The position numbers were made by a program, and so were the translations under genes. DNA of 28,111 nucleotides from assembly GCA_964357255.1 (NCBI GenBank), contig CAYHKQ010000026.1:1-28111 (forward strand). The letters run 5' to 3'. The number at the start of each line of letters is the position of its first letter. The stretch's first letter is position 1. Shown here piece by piece: positions 6,544 to 14,672 of this stretch. Below the pieces are notes generated by a model. The model was not told where the DNA came from and ran no database searches. It saw only the letters and a list, made by a program, of their open reading frames with translations. Origin of the DNA: JBBTIS01 sp038059855. Its GTDB lineage: Bacteria; Elusimicrobiota; Elusimicrobia; JACQPE01.

Positions 6544-9022
6544 GACCACCGTTTCTAACGGTTCAGGACTTTCCAAAGTCACCACCCGGGCCCTTTTATG
6601 GGGCCTTCCTATTGTTTATTTTTCCATTGTCTGCGCTTTTTATCTTCGCACATACGATTCGGCCCAGGTCAAAATCACCCTGACCCAGATGGGGATGACG
6701 GCCCTTCTGGGCCTGTGGCTGATGGAAAAATTCGAAGAGCGGCGGCTGGGCCTTGGCTCGGATTTTTATCCCGTCTATGCCCCAATTTTCGCTTTTTTAT
6801 GCTCCGGCATTTTTTCATTTTTTGTTCAGGCGACCTACAGATGGGTTAATCTCGATGAATTTCTGCGGCGGATTTTTTACATGAGCGCGGCGCTGATCGT
6901 TCTTGACCGCGTCAAGAGCCTCGAAAGCGCCGAGCGTACATTGAAGTTTCTTTTGTGGGGGCTTTTTGTGTCCACTTTTTACGGGCTTATCCAGTTCCTG
7001 GATTCTCGGTTTTTTCCGCCGAACCCCGATCTGGGCATAGATATTTTTATCTGGCGACAGGCCTTTGGCACGAGAATTTTTTCCACCTTCGGCAACCCTA
7101 ATTTTTTTGGCGACTATATCGTGTTGATGGTGCCCATCGTAATTTCCTGGGCCATGGCCAAGAAAAGCTTTGCGGCGTGGTGCTTGTTGGCCTTGGCGCT
7201 TTTTAACGCGATTTTTACGGAAACAAAAGGAGCCTGGATCGGCGTCGGCATGGCCTCGACGATTTGGTTCGTTTTTTATTCTTTGTGCATTCCTTTGCCT
7301 TTTGTCGAGTATTTGAGGAAAAAAATTTGGGCCGTTGTTTCCGTCACCGCGGCCCTTGTGATTGTGGTGCTGATGCTCTCGCCGACCATGAACGTCAACT
7401 CTATCCCTTTTCGCCTTTATACATGGGCTTCCACCTGGGAAATGGTTCGCGCCCATCCTGTAGCCGGCGCCGGCATCGGGAGTTTCAAGGTGATCTATTC
7501 CGCCTATCGCCGGCCCACAATTATGCATTTGGAAAATAAGTCAAACACGGAAACGGATCATGCTGAAAATGAGCATATCGAGGTTCTCTTTGACGAAGGA
7601 ATCGTGGGTTTTGGAATTTACGCGTGGATGATTTTTGTCGTTGTTTTTTTGGGGTATAAGGCGTTGATGCGTTGGCGCCAATCCGGCCGGGTAGACGCGC
7701 GGGCTTATTATTTAATGGGCGTGATGGCCGGATGGCTCGGCTCGCTCATCCATAATAATTTTGACGTGAGCATTCGTTTTGTCTCAAGTGGAATTTTTAT
7801 GGGACTGCTACCGGCCCTGGCCATCAGCCTGGCGTTGAGCGACCGCTCCTGGAGAGAGCCGGCTAGACCTGAGGTTGCGCATTCCCAGGCTACCGGCATC
7901 TCGTCCGTTCGGGAAATTTTGCTTTATTTGTTAAAGCTTGTAGGGGCCATCAGCGTAGTCTTGCTCGTCTACCGCCTTGTTTTTGAATTTTACGAAATTC
8001 AACAAAAAATGCTGGGCTCCACCCATCCGGGCGATCAGTTGATGGTGACGTTGGCCTGGATTATGTTTTTGAGTCTGGTCGGTTTAGGCGTTTGGGCCTA
8101 TGGCCACGCCTTGCTTAAAACACGAAGCCTGTTGGCTTGCCTGGTGGTTCCCGCCTTGGCTTATCCCATGTACTTTTTTTGGGGATGGTTCCGGGCGGAT
8201 GTCCACCACAACGTGGCCATCGTTCATTCCAAACAGCGACAGTGGAACGAGGCGATTCATAATTATCATGAAGTGGTTAAAAGGAGCCCCGGCTTTATAA
8301 TGGCGTATTATTTTTTGGGCAATGTTTTTAACGACCGATGGGATATGGAGCCAAAAAATATGCCGGCCTGGGGCGACCCGCCGGGCGTTCTCAGGCGCGA
8401 CTCGGATCGGGCCCTGGAGATATACGAACACATACGCATGCGACTGGCTCCCAATTATGTCCAAATGCATTATCACGTGGGCAATCTTTTCGTTAAATTG
8501 GCTGAATGGGCGATGAGAAACGGCGAACCTGCCGATAAAGTTCGCGCTCATTACGAAGAAGCTATTCATCGCTACCGCATGTCCCAGAATATTGACCCTG
8601 TTTTTGCGGACACTTATTACCGCATGGGTTATGTCTTGAGCAAGCTGGGCCGTTTCGCTGAAGCGCAGGACGTTTTTAAAAACCGTATCTTGGCGCACAA
8701 GTTTCGTTGCGTGGATTCAATGGGAATCGGCCCGATCGCGTCTTTGATCAACAGGGAAAATTATGTCGGCCATGCCCATCTGGAGCCGGAGGCTTTTTTG
8801 AATTTGGCTAACAGCTATTTAATGGCCGGGGATTATCCACGGGCCGTGCGCACTTATCAAGCGTATCTGCGCCAAATTGATCCTAATAACGAGCAGATCA
8901 AGGGTAATCTAAAACTGCTCATGGAACACCGGGATGAGATTTTAAACAAAATCCGGGCGTCCGCGCCGGCGGTTCAGTCCGGCGGCCAGTATGGCGTTGA
9001 GAAATCCGTGATCGGCAAATAG
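6542..9022 (+). CDS. O-antigen ligase/polymerase family protein with C-terminal TPRs (1)
   Basis: 826 aa. About ten to twelve membrane helices occupy the N-terminal ~60%. Diagnostic Wzy_C/O-ligase (PF04932) features are STFGNPNFFGDY, TKGAWIG, the large periplasmic loop with HPVAGAGIGSFKVIY, and HAENEHIEVLFDEGIVGFGIY. Further helices follow, then TPR-like repeats from about residue 560 (NYHEVVKRSPGFIMAYYFLG, then AEAQDVF and RAVRTYQAYLRQ). Family members move lipid-linked glycan onto lipid A, or onto pilin (PilO/PglL type), at the outer face of the inner membrane. The donor and acceptor are unknown; closeness to pilins makes pilin glycosylation plausible. ATG 6542 lacks a visible Shine-Dalgarno because the tRNA-derived repeat lies directly in front. 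The next gene is a paralogue. Confidence 0.85.
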   Translation: MTTVSNGSGLSKVTTRALLWGLPIVYFSIVCAFYLRTYDSAQVKITLTQMGMTALLGLWLMEKFEERRLGLGSDFYPVYAPIFAFLCSGIFSFFVQATYRWVNLDEFLRRIFYMSAALIVLDRVKSLESAERTLKFLLWGLFVSTFYGLIQFLDSRFFPPNPDLGIDIFIWRQAFGTRIFSTFGNPNFFGDYIVLMVPIVISWAMAKKSFAAWCLLALALFNAIFTETKGAWIGVGMASTIWFVFYSLCIPLPFVEYLRKKIWAVVSVTAALVIVVLMLSPTMNVNSIPFRLYTWASTWEMVRAHPVAGAGIGSFKVIYSAYRRPTIMHLENKSNTETDHAENEHIEVLFDEGIVGFGIYAWMIFVVVFLGYKALMRWRQSGRVDARAYYLMGVMAGWLGSLIHNNFDVSIRFVSSGIFMGLLPALAISLALSDRSWREPARPEVAHSQATGISSVREILLYLLKLVGAISVVLLVYRLVFEFYEIQQKMLGSTHPGDQLMVTLAWIMFLSLVGLGVWAYGHALLKTRSLLACLVVPALAYPMYFFWGWFRADVHHNVAIVHSKQRQWNEAIHNYHEVVKRSPGFIMAYYFLGNVFNDRWDMEPKNMPAWGDPPGVLRRDSDRALEIYEHIRMRLAPNYVQMHYHVGNLFVKLAEWAMRNGEPADKVRAHYEEAIHRYRMSQNIDPVFADTYYRMGYVLSKLGRFAEAQDVFKNRILAHKFRCVDSMGIGPIASLINRENYVGHAHLEPEAFLNLANSYLMAGDYPRAVRTYQAYLRQIDPNNEQIKGNLKLLMEHRDEILNKIRASAPAVQSGGQYGVEKSVIGK

Positions 9023-9049
9023 AAAAGTGTCGCTGGGAGGGAGTGGTCC

Positions 9050-11458
9050 GTGACGGCTTTAGCCGTGCAGAGTTTTTGCTTGCTTCTGGCTCATTTTGTC
9101 TGCCCATTGGTCTTCTTTACGAATTTTACCCGCAATCCTTATCAGACGCAAATCACCCTGCTTCATTTATGCCTAGTGGCGCTTGTTTTAGCGCAAATTT
9201 ACGGCTGGGCCCGGCGCTCTAGCGCCCCGCCGGATTCGCCGGCAGGGCCGAAGGCCGCGGCGCTAGATGGCGGCCCTGCCGGAGTTTTGAGCCGCATCTT
9301 TTGGCCCCTGGGTGTTTTTACCCTTGTTTGCTGGTTGAGCTGGCTTCATTCGTGGTTTAGCCATCCGCCGTTTTTTCGTTCCTCCGTCGCGGCCGAGGGT
9401 CTCAGGGTAAACGTCTTTTGGGTTGTTAATATCCTTCTTGCGATTGTGGCCGGCTCTGTGGTCGGCCGCAGGGTCAGGCAAGAACCTGGAACTCGCGGGC
9501 TTTGGGAGCCGGATTTGCCGAGCCTGGGCGCGGGACTTCTATTCGGCGCGGGCTGGTTGTTTTATCAGCGCTTGCGCATCCCCAATCCCCCCTCGAATCA
9601 TTCCTATATTTGGGCTTTTCTTTGGGACCCTTATGGTTTTTTTCTTTGGTTCGGAGCTTTGGCTTTTTTGGCGTATCGCTGGCGGCGCATCGGACCGCGT
9701 TTGCTCATCACGATAAATTTAACGGTCGGCATGTTGGCTGGCATTTATGCCATTGGCCAGTATTTTGGAGTTGATTTAATTTGGCCAAGGAATATGAGCC
9801 CCTACGGTTCCCGCGCTATTTCCACCTTCGGCAATCCCAACTTTCTTTCCCCTTACTTGGCGGTCTTAATGCCGGGATTGCTGGTGGGATCGATGAAATC
9901 CAAATTAATTTGGCAACGTTGTTTTTATTGCGCTTTGTGGATTCTTTTCGCCGCCGCCCTTTTAGCGACCCAGACGCGCTCCTCTTGGGCGGCGGCATTG
10001 GTGGGATCATTAGTGAGCGTCTGGTTGTTGCGTCCCGGCCGCGCGGGCCGGTCCGGCGAGCCCGCCGGATCGGGCCGTTCATTGGCCATTGGCTTAGGGG
10101 TGGGTGCCGTCCTTTTGTTTTTAGCCTGGCCGGGCCGCCCCAAAAGCGGCACCCCCAGCGCCCTGGGACGCTTGGTCGAGATGAAAAGCATCTGGCAGGA
10201 ATCTAAAACAAATTCTAAAGATTTTTATCAGCCGTTTTTTCAGCGGATGTTGATTTGGTCGGGATGTTGGAGATTCGTCAAAGAGCGGCCGCTTCTGGGG
10301 AAAGGGTGGGGGACCATCGAACTTTTTTATCCTTTCTATCAAAGCAATTTTCTTTTTCAGCCGCGCTACGAGAAACTGCGCACCCATGCTAATAACGGCC
10401 ACAATGAAGTTATCGAAGTCTGGAGCCAAACAGGAATCCTAGGAATGGGGATTTTTCTTTGGTTTTTTGCGGTTTTTTTTGCGTGGGCTCTGAGGAATTT
10501 GCCAAGCCTTGGCGAAAATAACAGGGTTTTTGCCATTGGTTTATTGGGCGGTTCGGCTGGAATGTTGGCGGACAACGCGCTTAACGTCAGCCTTCATTTT
10601 TCCATGCCGGGGTATCTTTTTTGGTGGTCAGTCGGCCTTCTGGCCGGTCTTTATCCCGACCCGCCGCCAGGCCATTTCAATGAGGCCGTCGGTTTGCGAA
10701 ATTTTTTTTTCCGTTCCCCGCTCTTGCGCCGGGCCGCGGCCGGAATTTTGGCAGTCACGCTGATCTGCGCGGGCGTCTTCGCGTCACGTTTTTGGTTGAG
10801 CGAATATTACTATTTTCGCGGTTTCGTGCTTCATCGGGAGGGAAAGTTGCAACTCGCGCTCGATCGGCTGATGACGTCGTACAAATTGTTTCCAAGAGAG
10901 GTCAACAAGGATTATGAGTTGGGCAATATTTACGCCCGCATGGGGGATAATCCAAAAGCGATTTGGGCGTATTCCGAGGCCCTAAAAGCCAATGCCGGCT
11001 ACGACGAGATTTATTTTAATCGCGGCACCTTGTTAGCCAAGGCCGGCGACGAGCAGGCGGCTTTAAGGGATTTTCTTACGAGCATTTACATTAATCCGAC
11101 AAATCGCGCGGGATACCAGCATATAATGTCCGCTGTTTTTTTGAGGAATCCCAAGATGCACGCGCCCTTGGCCATTCGCGTTCTCGAGCCGGCCCTTCAA
11201 TTTTTTCCCCAGGACAAAGACCTATTGAACAATCTTGCTTCCTTTTATACTCAGGAGGGCCGGCGCGATCGCGCCGCCGAGATTTTTGTCGAGTGTTTAA
11301 AAATTGATCCCAGTTTTGACATTGCCCGAAGAAATTTGATCGGTTTGATTTTAACGGCCAAACAGGACGGGAATGAGTCAAAAGCCAAGGAAATCTGGCA
11401 ACTTTGGAGTTCGCGCCTCGGAGACGTCCCTGCCTTGGCAAGTTTCGGGTTACGTTAA
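9050..11458 (+). CDS. O-antigen ligase/polymerase family protein with C-terminal TPRs (2)
   Basis: 802 aa, paralogous to the preceding gene and in the same order of parts. Membrane helices fill the first ~570 residues, with ISTFGNPNFLSPY, TQTRSSWAA, RPLLGKGWGTIELFY and NNGHNEVIEVWSQTGILGMG marking the O-ligase domain. TPR units follow to the end (DYELGNIYARMGDNPKAIW, GDEQAALRDFLTSIYINP, EGRRDRAAEIFVECLKIDP). The start is GTG 9050, supported by GGGAGGGAG at 9036-9044; no nearer ATG fits. It is 27 nt behind gene 1, so the two are probably cotranscribed. A pair may reflect two acceptors or a polymerase plus a ligase. That division is inference. Confidence 0.85.
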   Translation: MTALAVQSFCLLLAHFVCPLVFFTNFTRNPYQTQITLLHLCLVALVLAQIYGWARRSSAPPDSPAGPKAAALDGGPAGVLSRIFWPLGVFTLVCWLSWLHSWFSHPPFFRSSVAAEGLRVNVFWVVNILLAIVAGSVVGRRVRQEPGTRGLWEPDLPSLGAGLLFGAGWLFYQRLRIPNPPSNHSYIWAFLWDPYGFFLWFGALAFLAYRWRRIGPRLLITINLTVGMLAGIYAIGQYFGVDLIWPRNMSPYGSRAISTFGNPNFLSPYLAVLMPGLLVGSMKSKLIWQRCFYCALWILFAAALLATQTRSSWAAALVGSLVSVWLLRPGRAGRSGEPAGSGRSLAIGLGVGAVLLFLAWPGRPKSGTPSALGRLVEMKSIWQESKTNSKDFYQPFFQRMLIWSGCWRFVKERPLLGKGWGTIELFYPFYQSNFLFQPRYEKLRTHANNGHNEVIEVWSQTGILGMGIFLWFFAVFFAWALRNLPSLGENNRVFAIGLLGGSAGMLADNALNVSLHFSMPGYLFWWSVGLLAGLYPDPPPGHFNEAVGLRNFFFRSPLLRRAAAGILAVTLICAGVFASRFWLSEYYYFRGFVLHREGKLQLALDRLMTSYKLFPREVNKDYELGNIYARMGDNPKAIWAYSEALKANAGYDEIYFNRGTLLAKAGDEQAALRDFLTSIYINPTNRAGYQHIMSAVFLRNPKMHAPLAIRVLEPALQFFPQDKDLLNNLASFYTQEGRRDRAAEIFVECLKIDPSFDIARRNLIGLILTAKQDGNESKAKEIWQLWSSRLGDVPALASFGLR

Positions 11459-11526
11459 TTGTGTCTTGCGGAGTTTGCCATTTGCTGTTAACCTTACACT
11501 TAGGAAGGGTATGCCCTTCAAAGAAA

Positions 11527-11562
11527 GGGGAATAAGGGGAACAAGGGCAATAAGGTGAATAA
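11527..11562 (+). repeat. Four 9-nt tandem units spanning a ribosome-binding site and start codon
   Basis: Units GGGGAATAA, GGGGAACAA, GGGCAATAA and GGTGAATAA lie head to tail at 11527-11535, 11536-11544, 11545-11553 and 11554-11562. The array supplies several GGGG-type ribosome-binding candidates, and the last unit contains the GTG start of the OmpA-like gene. Confidence 0.85.
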
Positions 11563-13447
11563 AGCGAGAAGAAGCGGTTCTTTTGTGGCCTTTTTGGCTT
11601 CATTGGCCTTTTTGGCTTCATTGGCCTTTCCCCTCGACGGCGCCTATCGCCGTGGCAAGACCAGCGAGGAGATTCTTTTTCAAGGCATTGATCTGTATGA
11701 GGATGGCAAGCTCGACGACGCCTTGGAATCCTTCATGGAGGTCATGCGCATGGGGGCCAGGTCGGAGGAGGTGGCGCTCGCTAAGGAATATGTCAATCGG
11801 ATCAGCTATCGCATGGCGGGAAAACCGATTTTGAGAAAGGAGCAAGCGGCTGGGGCGCAGGGCGATAAAGGCCTTTCGGGAAAGGCGCTTGAACCGACGC
11901 CGCCAGCCTCCAAGATTTCCGCAGTCGGCGCCGCTTCGGTCGAGGCGGCGACGGGGGCTGTCGTTGAATCGTTGCCCCAGGAGCCCTCGCCACCGCGATT
12001 GCCCAAGAAGCCGTTGCCTGAGATTATTCCGACCCCGGAAGCGCTGGAGGAATACGTGGCGCTTAAAATGAGCAACAATCGCCTGCGTCTGATCGCCGAG
12101 CTAAAAAAACAGACAGGGTTTTCGATGGTTCTCAAGGGAACGGACAAGCTCTTGGCCTTGACCATCCCCGAGGAACTTTTATTTGTCAAGGATTCTAATT
12201 TTAAGAAGGAATCCGCGATCCTGCTTAAAATTTTAACCGAAGCCGCTTATTTTCATCCCAAACACTTGATTAAAATTTATCCAGCCCGGGGCGTTTCTCG
12301 TTCCTCCATCGTTAATCTCCAGCGCGCCACGGCCTTGGCCGGGTATTTAACGGCGCGGGGACTGCCTTTTTCGCGCATCGAGCTCGACCTCGAGGGCACG
12401 CCGAAGTTTTCTTTTGGCCGCGATAATTCTATTCCTAAAACGCTTGAACAGATGGCCAAAAATCATGAGGGCAAGTTACTGTTGGTTTTTGAGGAGTTCT
12501 CCAACCCTTTTCATATGCACTATTTTTTTACCAAGTATCTTCCCAAAATGATCTCGGCCAAAGAATACCCGACCCTGGTGCTGGGGACCTCGCGCGACAA
12601 AATTGACGCGCGTCTTGGCGATGGCATGGCCATTGAGTTGTTTGTCAATTCCACCCCCGCGGAGGTGGCCCAATGGAGCCTGAAATTGATCGCTCCGAAC
12701 AAAGAAACCGTATGGATTCATGAGGGCAAGGGGCCGGTGCTGGAAGCTTATTATTTTGAGGGAAAAAAAGACGCGCGCGCTAATTTTGAAACGCTGACAT
12801 CGGGAATGTACGGCATCGAGGCCGAGGCGCTCAGCCAGACCGGAGGCCGCGTGAGGGCGAGCAAGCAGATTGAGGTGCTGGGGAAGATTGGGAAGGCCAA
12901 AGAGGGGAAGGCTAAAGAGGGGAAGGCCAAAGGGGCCAAAGAGGCCAAAGAGGCCAAAGAGGCCAAAGGGGCCAAAGAGGCCAAAGGGGCCAAAAAGGCT
13001 AAAGGGGCCGGAGCGGGGAAATCCGGTCAGGTCAAGAAGGCAGGAGGGGTGGTGAGGAAGAAACAGGGGGGTCAAGCCAAGGTTTCAGAGGTCGAGCGAA
13101 TGACCAAAACAGAGAATCTGGAAGCGGCCAAAGGGACTTCTCCGGTTAAGAAGCTGTCCAGTTTTAAGATTGCGTTTAATTCCAACGACGCTCGCGTGAG
13201 CGAAAGCCAGAGGGGGATGCTTTCGGATATCGGGCAGACGGCCAGGTTGCATCCGGGAGAGCGATTCAGCTTGATCGGCTACGCTTCTCCTGACGAGGAT
13301 AAACCTGAAAATTTGGCCGAATCCAGGGCAAGGGAGGTGGCCAAAATATTGGCCGGTGACTATGGCATCGCCGGTTCCCGCCTGAACGTGGAATACGGGC
13401 TGGGCGAGTCCGGTCAGCGCATGGTCAATGTGTTTGTGGAACAATGA
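11555..13447 (+). CDS. Secreted protein with two OmpA-like domains and a Lys/Ala/Glu linker
   Basis: 630 aa from GTG 11555. The order is a signal peptide (FLASLAFLASLAFP, encoded by 9-nt repeats), a TPR-like stretch (ILFQGIDLYEDGKLDDALESF), and a Pro/Ala linker. Then comes an OmpA-like fold around residues 170-300 (LLFVKDSNFKKES to RATALAGYLTARGLPFSRIEL) and a possible Ig-like strand region at 300-440. A highly repetitive linker of K/A/E/G follows at about 447-490. The C-terminal OmpA-like domain occupies 530-630 (IAFNSNDARVSESQRGML, LIGYASPDEDKPENLAESRA). OmpA domains bind peptidoglycan, so a periplasmic anchor for the pilus machine is a reasonable inference. Its stop overlaps the next start (ATGA), so it belongs to the pilus operon. 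Confidence 0.75.
   Translation: MNKARRSGSFVAFLASLAFLASLAFPLDGAYRRGKTSEEILFQGIDLYEDGKLDDALESFMEVMRMGARSEEVALAKEYVNRISYRMAGKPILRKEQAAGAQGDKGLSGKALEPTPPASKISAVGAASVEAATGAVVESLPQEPSPPRLPKKPLPEIIPTPEALEEYVALKMSNNRLRLIAELKKQTGFSMVLKGTDKLLALTIPEELLFVKDSNFKKESAILLKILTEAAYFHPKHLIKIYPARGVSRSSIVNLQRATALAGYLTARGLPFSRIELDLEGTPKFSFGRDNSIPKTLEQMAKNHEGKLLLVFEEFSNPFHMHYFFTKYLPKMISAKEYPTLVLGTSRDKIDARLGDGMAIELFVNSTPAEVAQWSLKLIAPNKETVWIHEGKGPVLEAYYFEGKKDARANFETLTSGMYGIEAEALSQTGGRVRASKQIEVLGKIGKAKEGKAKEGKAKGAKEAKEAKEAKGAKEAKGAKKAKGAGAGKSGQVKKAGGVVRKKQGGQAKVSEVERMTKTENLEAAKGTSPVKKLSSFKIAFNSNDARVSESQRGMLSDIGQTARLHPGERFSLIGYASPDEDKPENLAESRAREVAKILAGDYGIAGSRLNVEYGLGESGQRMVNVFVEQ
11582..11626 (-). repeat. Inverted 9-nt array encoding a signal-peptide core
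   Basis: Five 9-nt units on the plus strand: TTTGTGGCC, TTTTTGGCT, TCATTGGCC, TTTTTGGCT, TCATTGGCC. Read on the minus strand they are GGCCAATGA/AGCCAAAAA-type words, near-matches to the GGCCAAAGA units of the linker array in the same gene, so the orientation is opposite. Confidence 0.75.
12893..13006 (+). repeat. 9-nt tandem array encoding the Lys/Ala/Glu linker
   Basis: Two 15-nt units (AAG GCC/GCT AAA GAG GGG at 12893-12922) lead into nine 9-nt units at 12926-13006, each GCC/GCT AAA plus GAG, GGG or AAG. All stay in frame and encode A-K-E/G/K. Confidence 0.9.
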
Positions 13448-13968
13448 AGAAAATTTTGCCGCGCAAAATTTTAGCGGTTAAGCAGACAGTAGCGGGTTTC
13501 ACCCTCCTCGAAGTCCTGATCGCCACCTTGGTTATAGCGATAGCCATTTCCGGTTTGATGAGCGTGTTCCTTATCGCCGCTAAGCAGACGGGAAGCACGG
13601 CCAATAAGGGCGCCGCGGCCTTTTATCAGAAGCGGATTCTCGACGAGCTTCGCTCATATATTGTGGAGGACCCTAATAACTACACGAGCTTCACCGGCCT
13701 GTCCAATACGGTGTTTCTTCATAATTGCGCCTCCACTCCGGCGTTGTTCAATCCCCATTATATCCTCCAGGATTCCAATTTGAATGTAGTAGGAAATACC
13801 GTGCATCAGGCCATCCGCATTGACGACCTCCCTATGATTCCCGCCGCCGACGTGCTGGTCAGTCAATTCGGCGCCACGGCCAATTACACCGTTGAGGATG
13901 TTGAGATTAACGGCAACACCCTCAAGCAGATCAGCGTCAACGTGGTCTATTTGGAGGCGGCTCCATGA
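13444..13968 (+). CDS. Type IV minor prepilin, PilV/GspI-like
   Basis: 174 aa. After a 17-residue leader comes the prepilin cleavage and methylation site AG/FTLLEVLIATLV, with Glu at +5 and a long hydrophobic helix (about residues 19-42), the class III signal processed by prepilin peptidase. The globular part (YQKRILDELRS to NVVYLEAAP) fits a PilV/GspI-type minor pseudopilin that sits at the fibre tip. The start ATG 13444 overlaps the previous stop (ATGA) and the end overlaps the next start (ATGA), showing tight translational coupling. The leader codons are mostly the 41-bp palindromic repeat shared with the next gene, so much of the leader is repeat-derived and would be removed on maturation. 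Confidence 0.88.
   Translation: MKKILPRKILAVKQTVAGFTLLEVLIATLVIAIAISGLMSVFLIAAKQTGSTANKGAAAFYQKRILDELRSYIVEDPNNYTSFTGLSNTVFLHNCASTPALFNPHYILQDSNLNVVGNTVHQAIRIDDLPMIPAADVLVSQFGATANYTVEDVEINGNTLKQISVNVVYLEAAP
13449..13489 (+). repeat. 41-bp palindromic repeat in a prepilin leader, copy 1
   Basis: Identical to 13967-14007. It contains arms AAAATTTTGC (13450-13459) and GCAAAATTTT (13463-13472) around CGC. It is translated as KILPRKILAVKQT in both genes and lies before the cleavage site. Confidence 0.95.
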
Positions 13969-14672
13969 AAATTTTGCCGCGCAAAATTTTAGCGGTTAAG
14001 CAGACAGCGGTTGAGCGGTTAAGTGAAATAGGAAATTCCTTTATTACACTTAGCCGCTCAACCGCTCAACCGCTCAACCGCTCCGCGGGTTTTACCCTCG
14101 TCGAGGTTCTGGTCGCGGTGATGCTCTCGGTCACTGTCTTAGGGGGCGCGATGGTGAGCTACACGGCCGTGATCCGTTATCTGCAAAACGCCAAGCAGAA
14201 AACTTCGGGCGCCTTTGCCGCGATGGCTTCGATGAAGGTCATGGTCAACGAGCTTGGTTCGGCCGATTGCATTGTTAATGGCGAATGCGCGGATTTTGAT
14301 AACTCGGCCGGGGCCGGCTTGGTCAATTGCACAGTGGCTGATCAACTTTTCGGCCGCACGCATGACAGCGCGGGAACGCCTCGTTTTTTTCGATTTGCCT
14401 GGAATTCGGGATCTAAGGAAATCCTTTATTGCCCTAACGCGACGTCTATGGTCGCCGCGAGCCCGGGCAATTGCGTCGCCTCCGAACTTTCGATCGCAAA
14501 AGACATTGTCAATGCCGTTGGCGAGGATATGTTCACTTGCGATTCGTCCAATAAGCAGGTTCGCGTATTCATTCGGGCGGCTATTGAAAAGAGCCCCGCC
14601 GGCGTTGTGACGCAGACGCGAGCCTATGGGACGACGGCTCAAATGGCTTTTGGTTGCGACACGGGATGCTAA
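13965..14672 (+). CDS. Type IV minor prepilin, PilW/GspJ-like, with a long leader
   Basis: 235 aa. The prepilin motif AG/FTLVEVLVAVMLSV starts only after about 42 residues, far longer than the usual 6-25. The extra leader is built from repeats: the 41-bp palindrome, a 51-nt block shared with the next gene, and 8-nt CCGCTCAA units. The mature part has a hydrophobic helix followed by a globular domain with several Cys (ADCIVNGECAD, LVNCTVAD, FTCDSSNK), in keeping with PilW/GspJ minor pseudopilins. ATG 13965 overlaps the previous stop (ATGA). No start lies nearer the cleavage site with a clear ribosome-binding sequence, so the long leader is likely real. Confidence 0.85.
   Translation: MKILPRKILAVKQTAVERLSEIGNSFITLSRSTAQPLNRSAGFTLVEVLVAVMLSVTVLGGAMVSYTAVIRYLQNAKQKTSGAFAAMASMKVMVNELGSADCIVNGECADFDNSAGAGLVNCTVADQLFGRTHDSAGTPRFFRFAWNSGSKEILYCPNATSMVAASPGNCVASELSIAKDIVNAVGEDMFTCDSSNKQVRVFIRAAIEKSPAGVVTQTRAYGTTAQMAFGCDTGC
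13967..14082 (+). repeat. Composite palindromic element in a prepilin leader, copy 2
   Basis: It starts with the 41-bp repeat (13967-14007). A large hairpin follows, with arms AGCGGTTGAGCGGTTAAGTG (14006-14025) and CACTTAGCCGCTCAACCGCT (14047-14066), 20 bp with one G-T wobble. Between the arms is AGGAA/TTCCT. Three CCGCTCAA units plus CCGCT run from 14054 to 14082. It stays in frame and ends before the prepilin cleavage site. Confidence 0.93.

Noticed and set aside
6268..6585. Minus-strand frame containing RRRDLNPRPTVYETAALPL
   Set aside because: It is the well-known spurious translation of a tRNA gene on the opposite strand, here tRNA-Thr and its duplicated end.
12926..13006. CRISPR-like array
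   Set aside because: Units are 9 nt without spacers and are in frame within a gene; no cas gene is present.
12476..13075. Minus-strand frame with LFGPFGLFGPFG repeats
   Set aside because: Antisense shadow of the Lys/Ala/Glu linker array, lying fully inside a well-supported gene.
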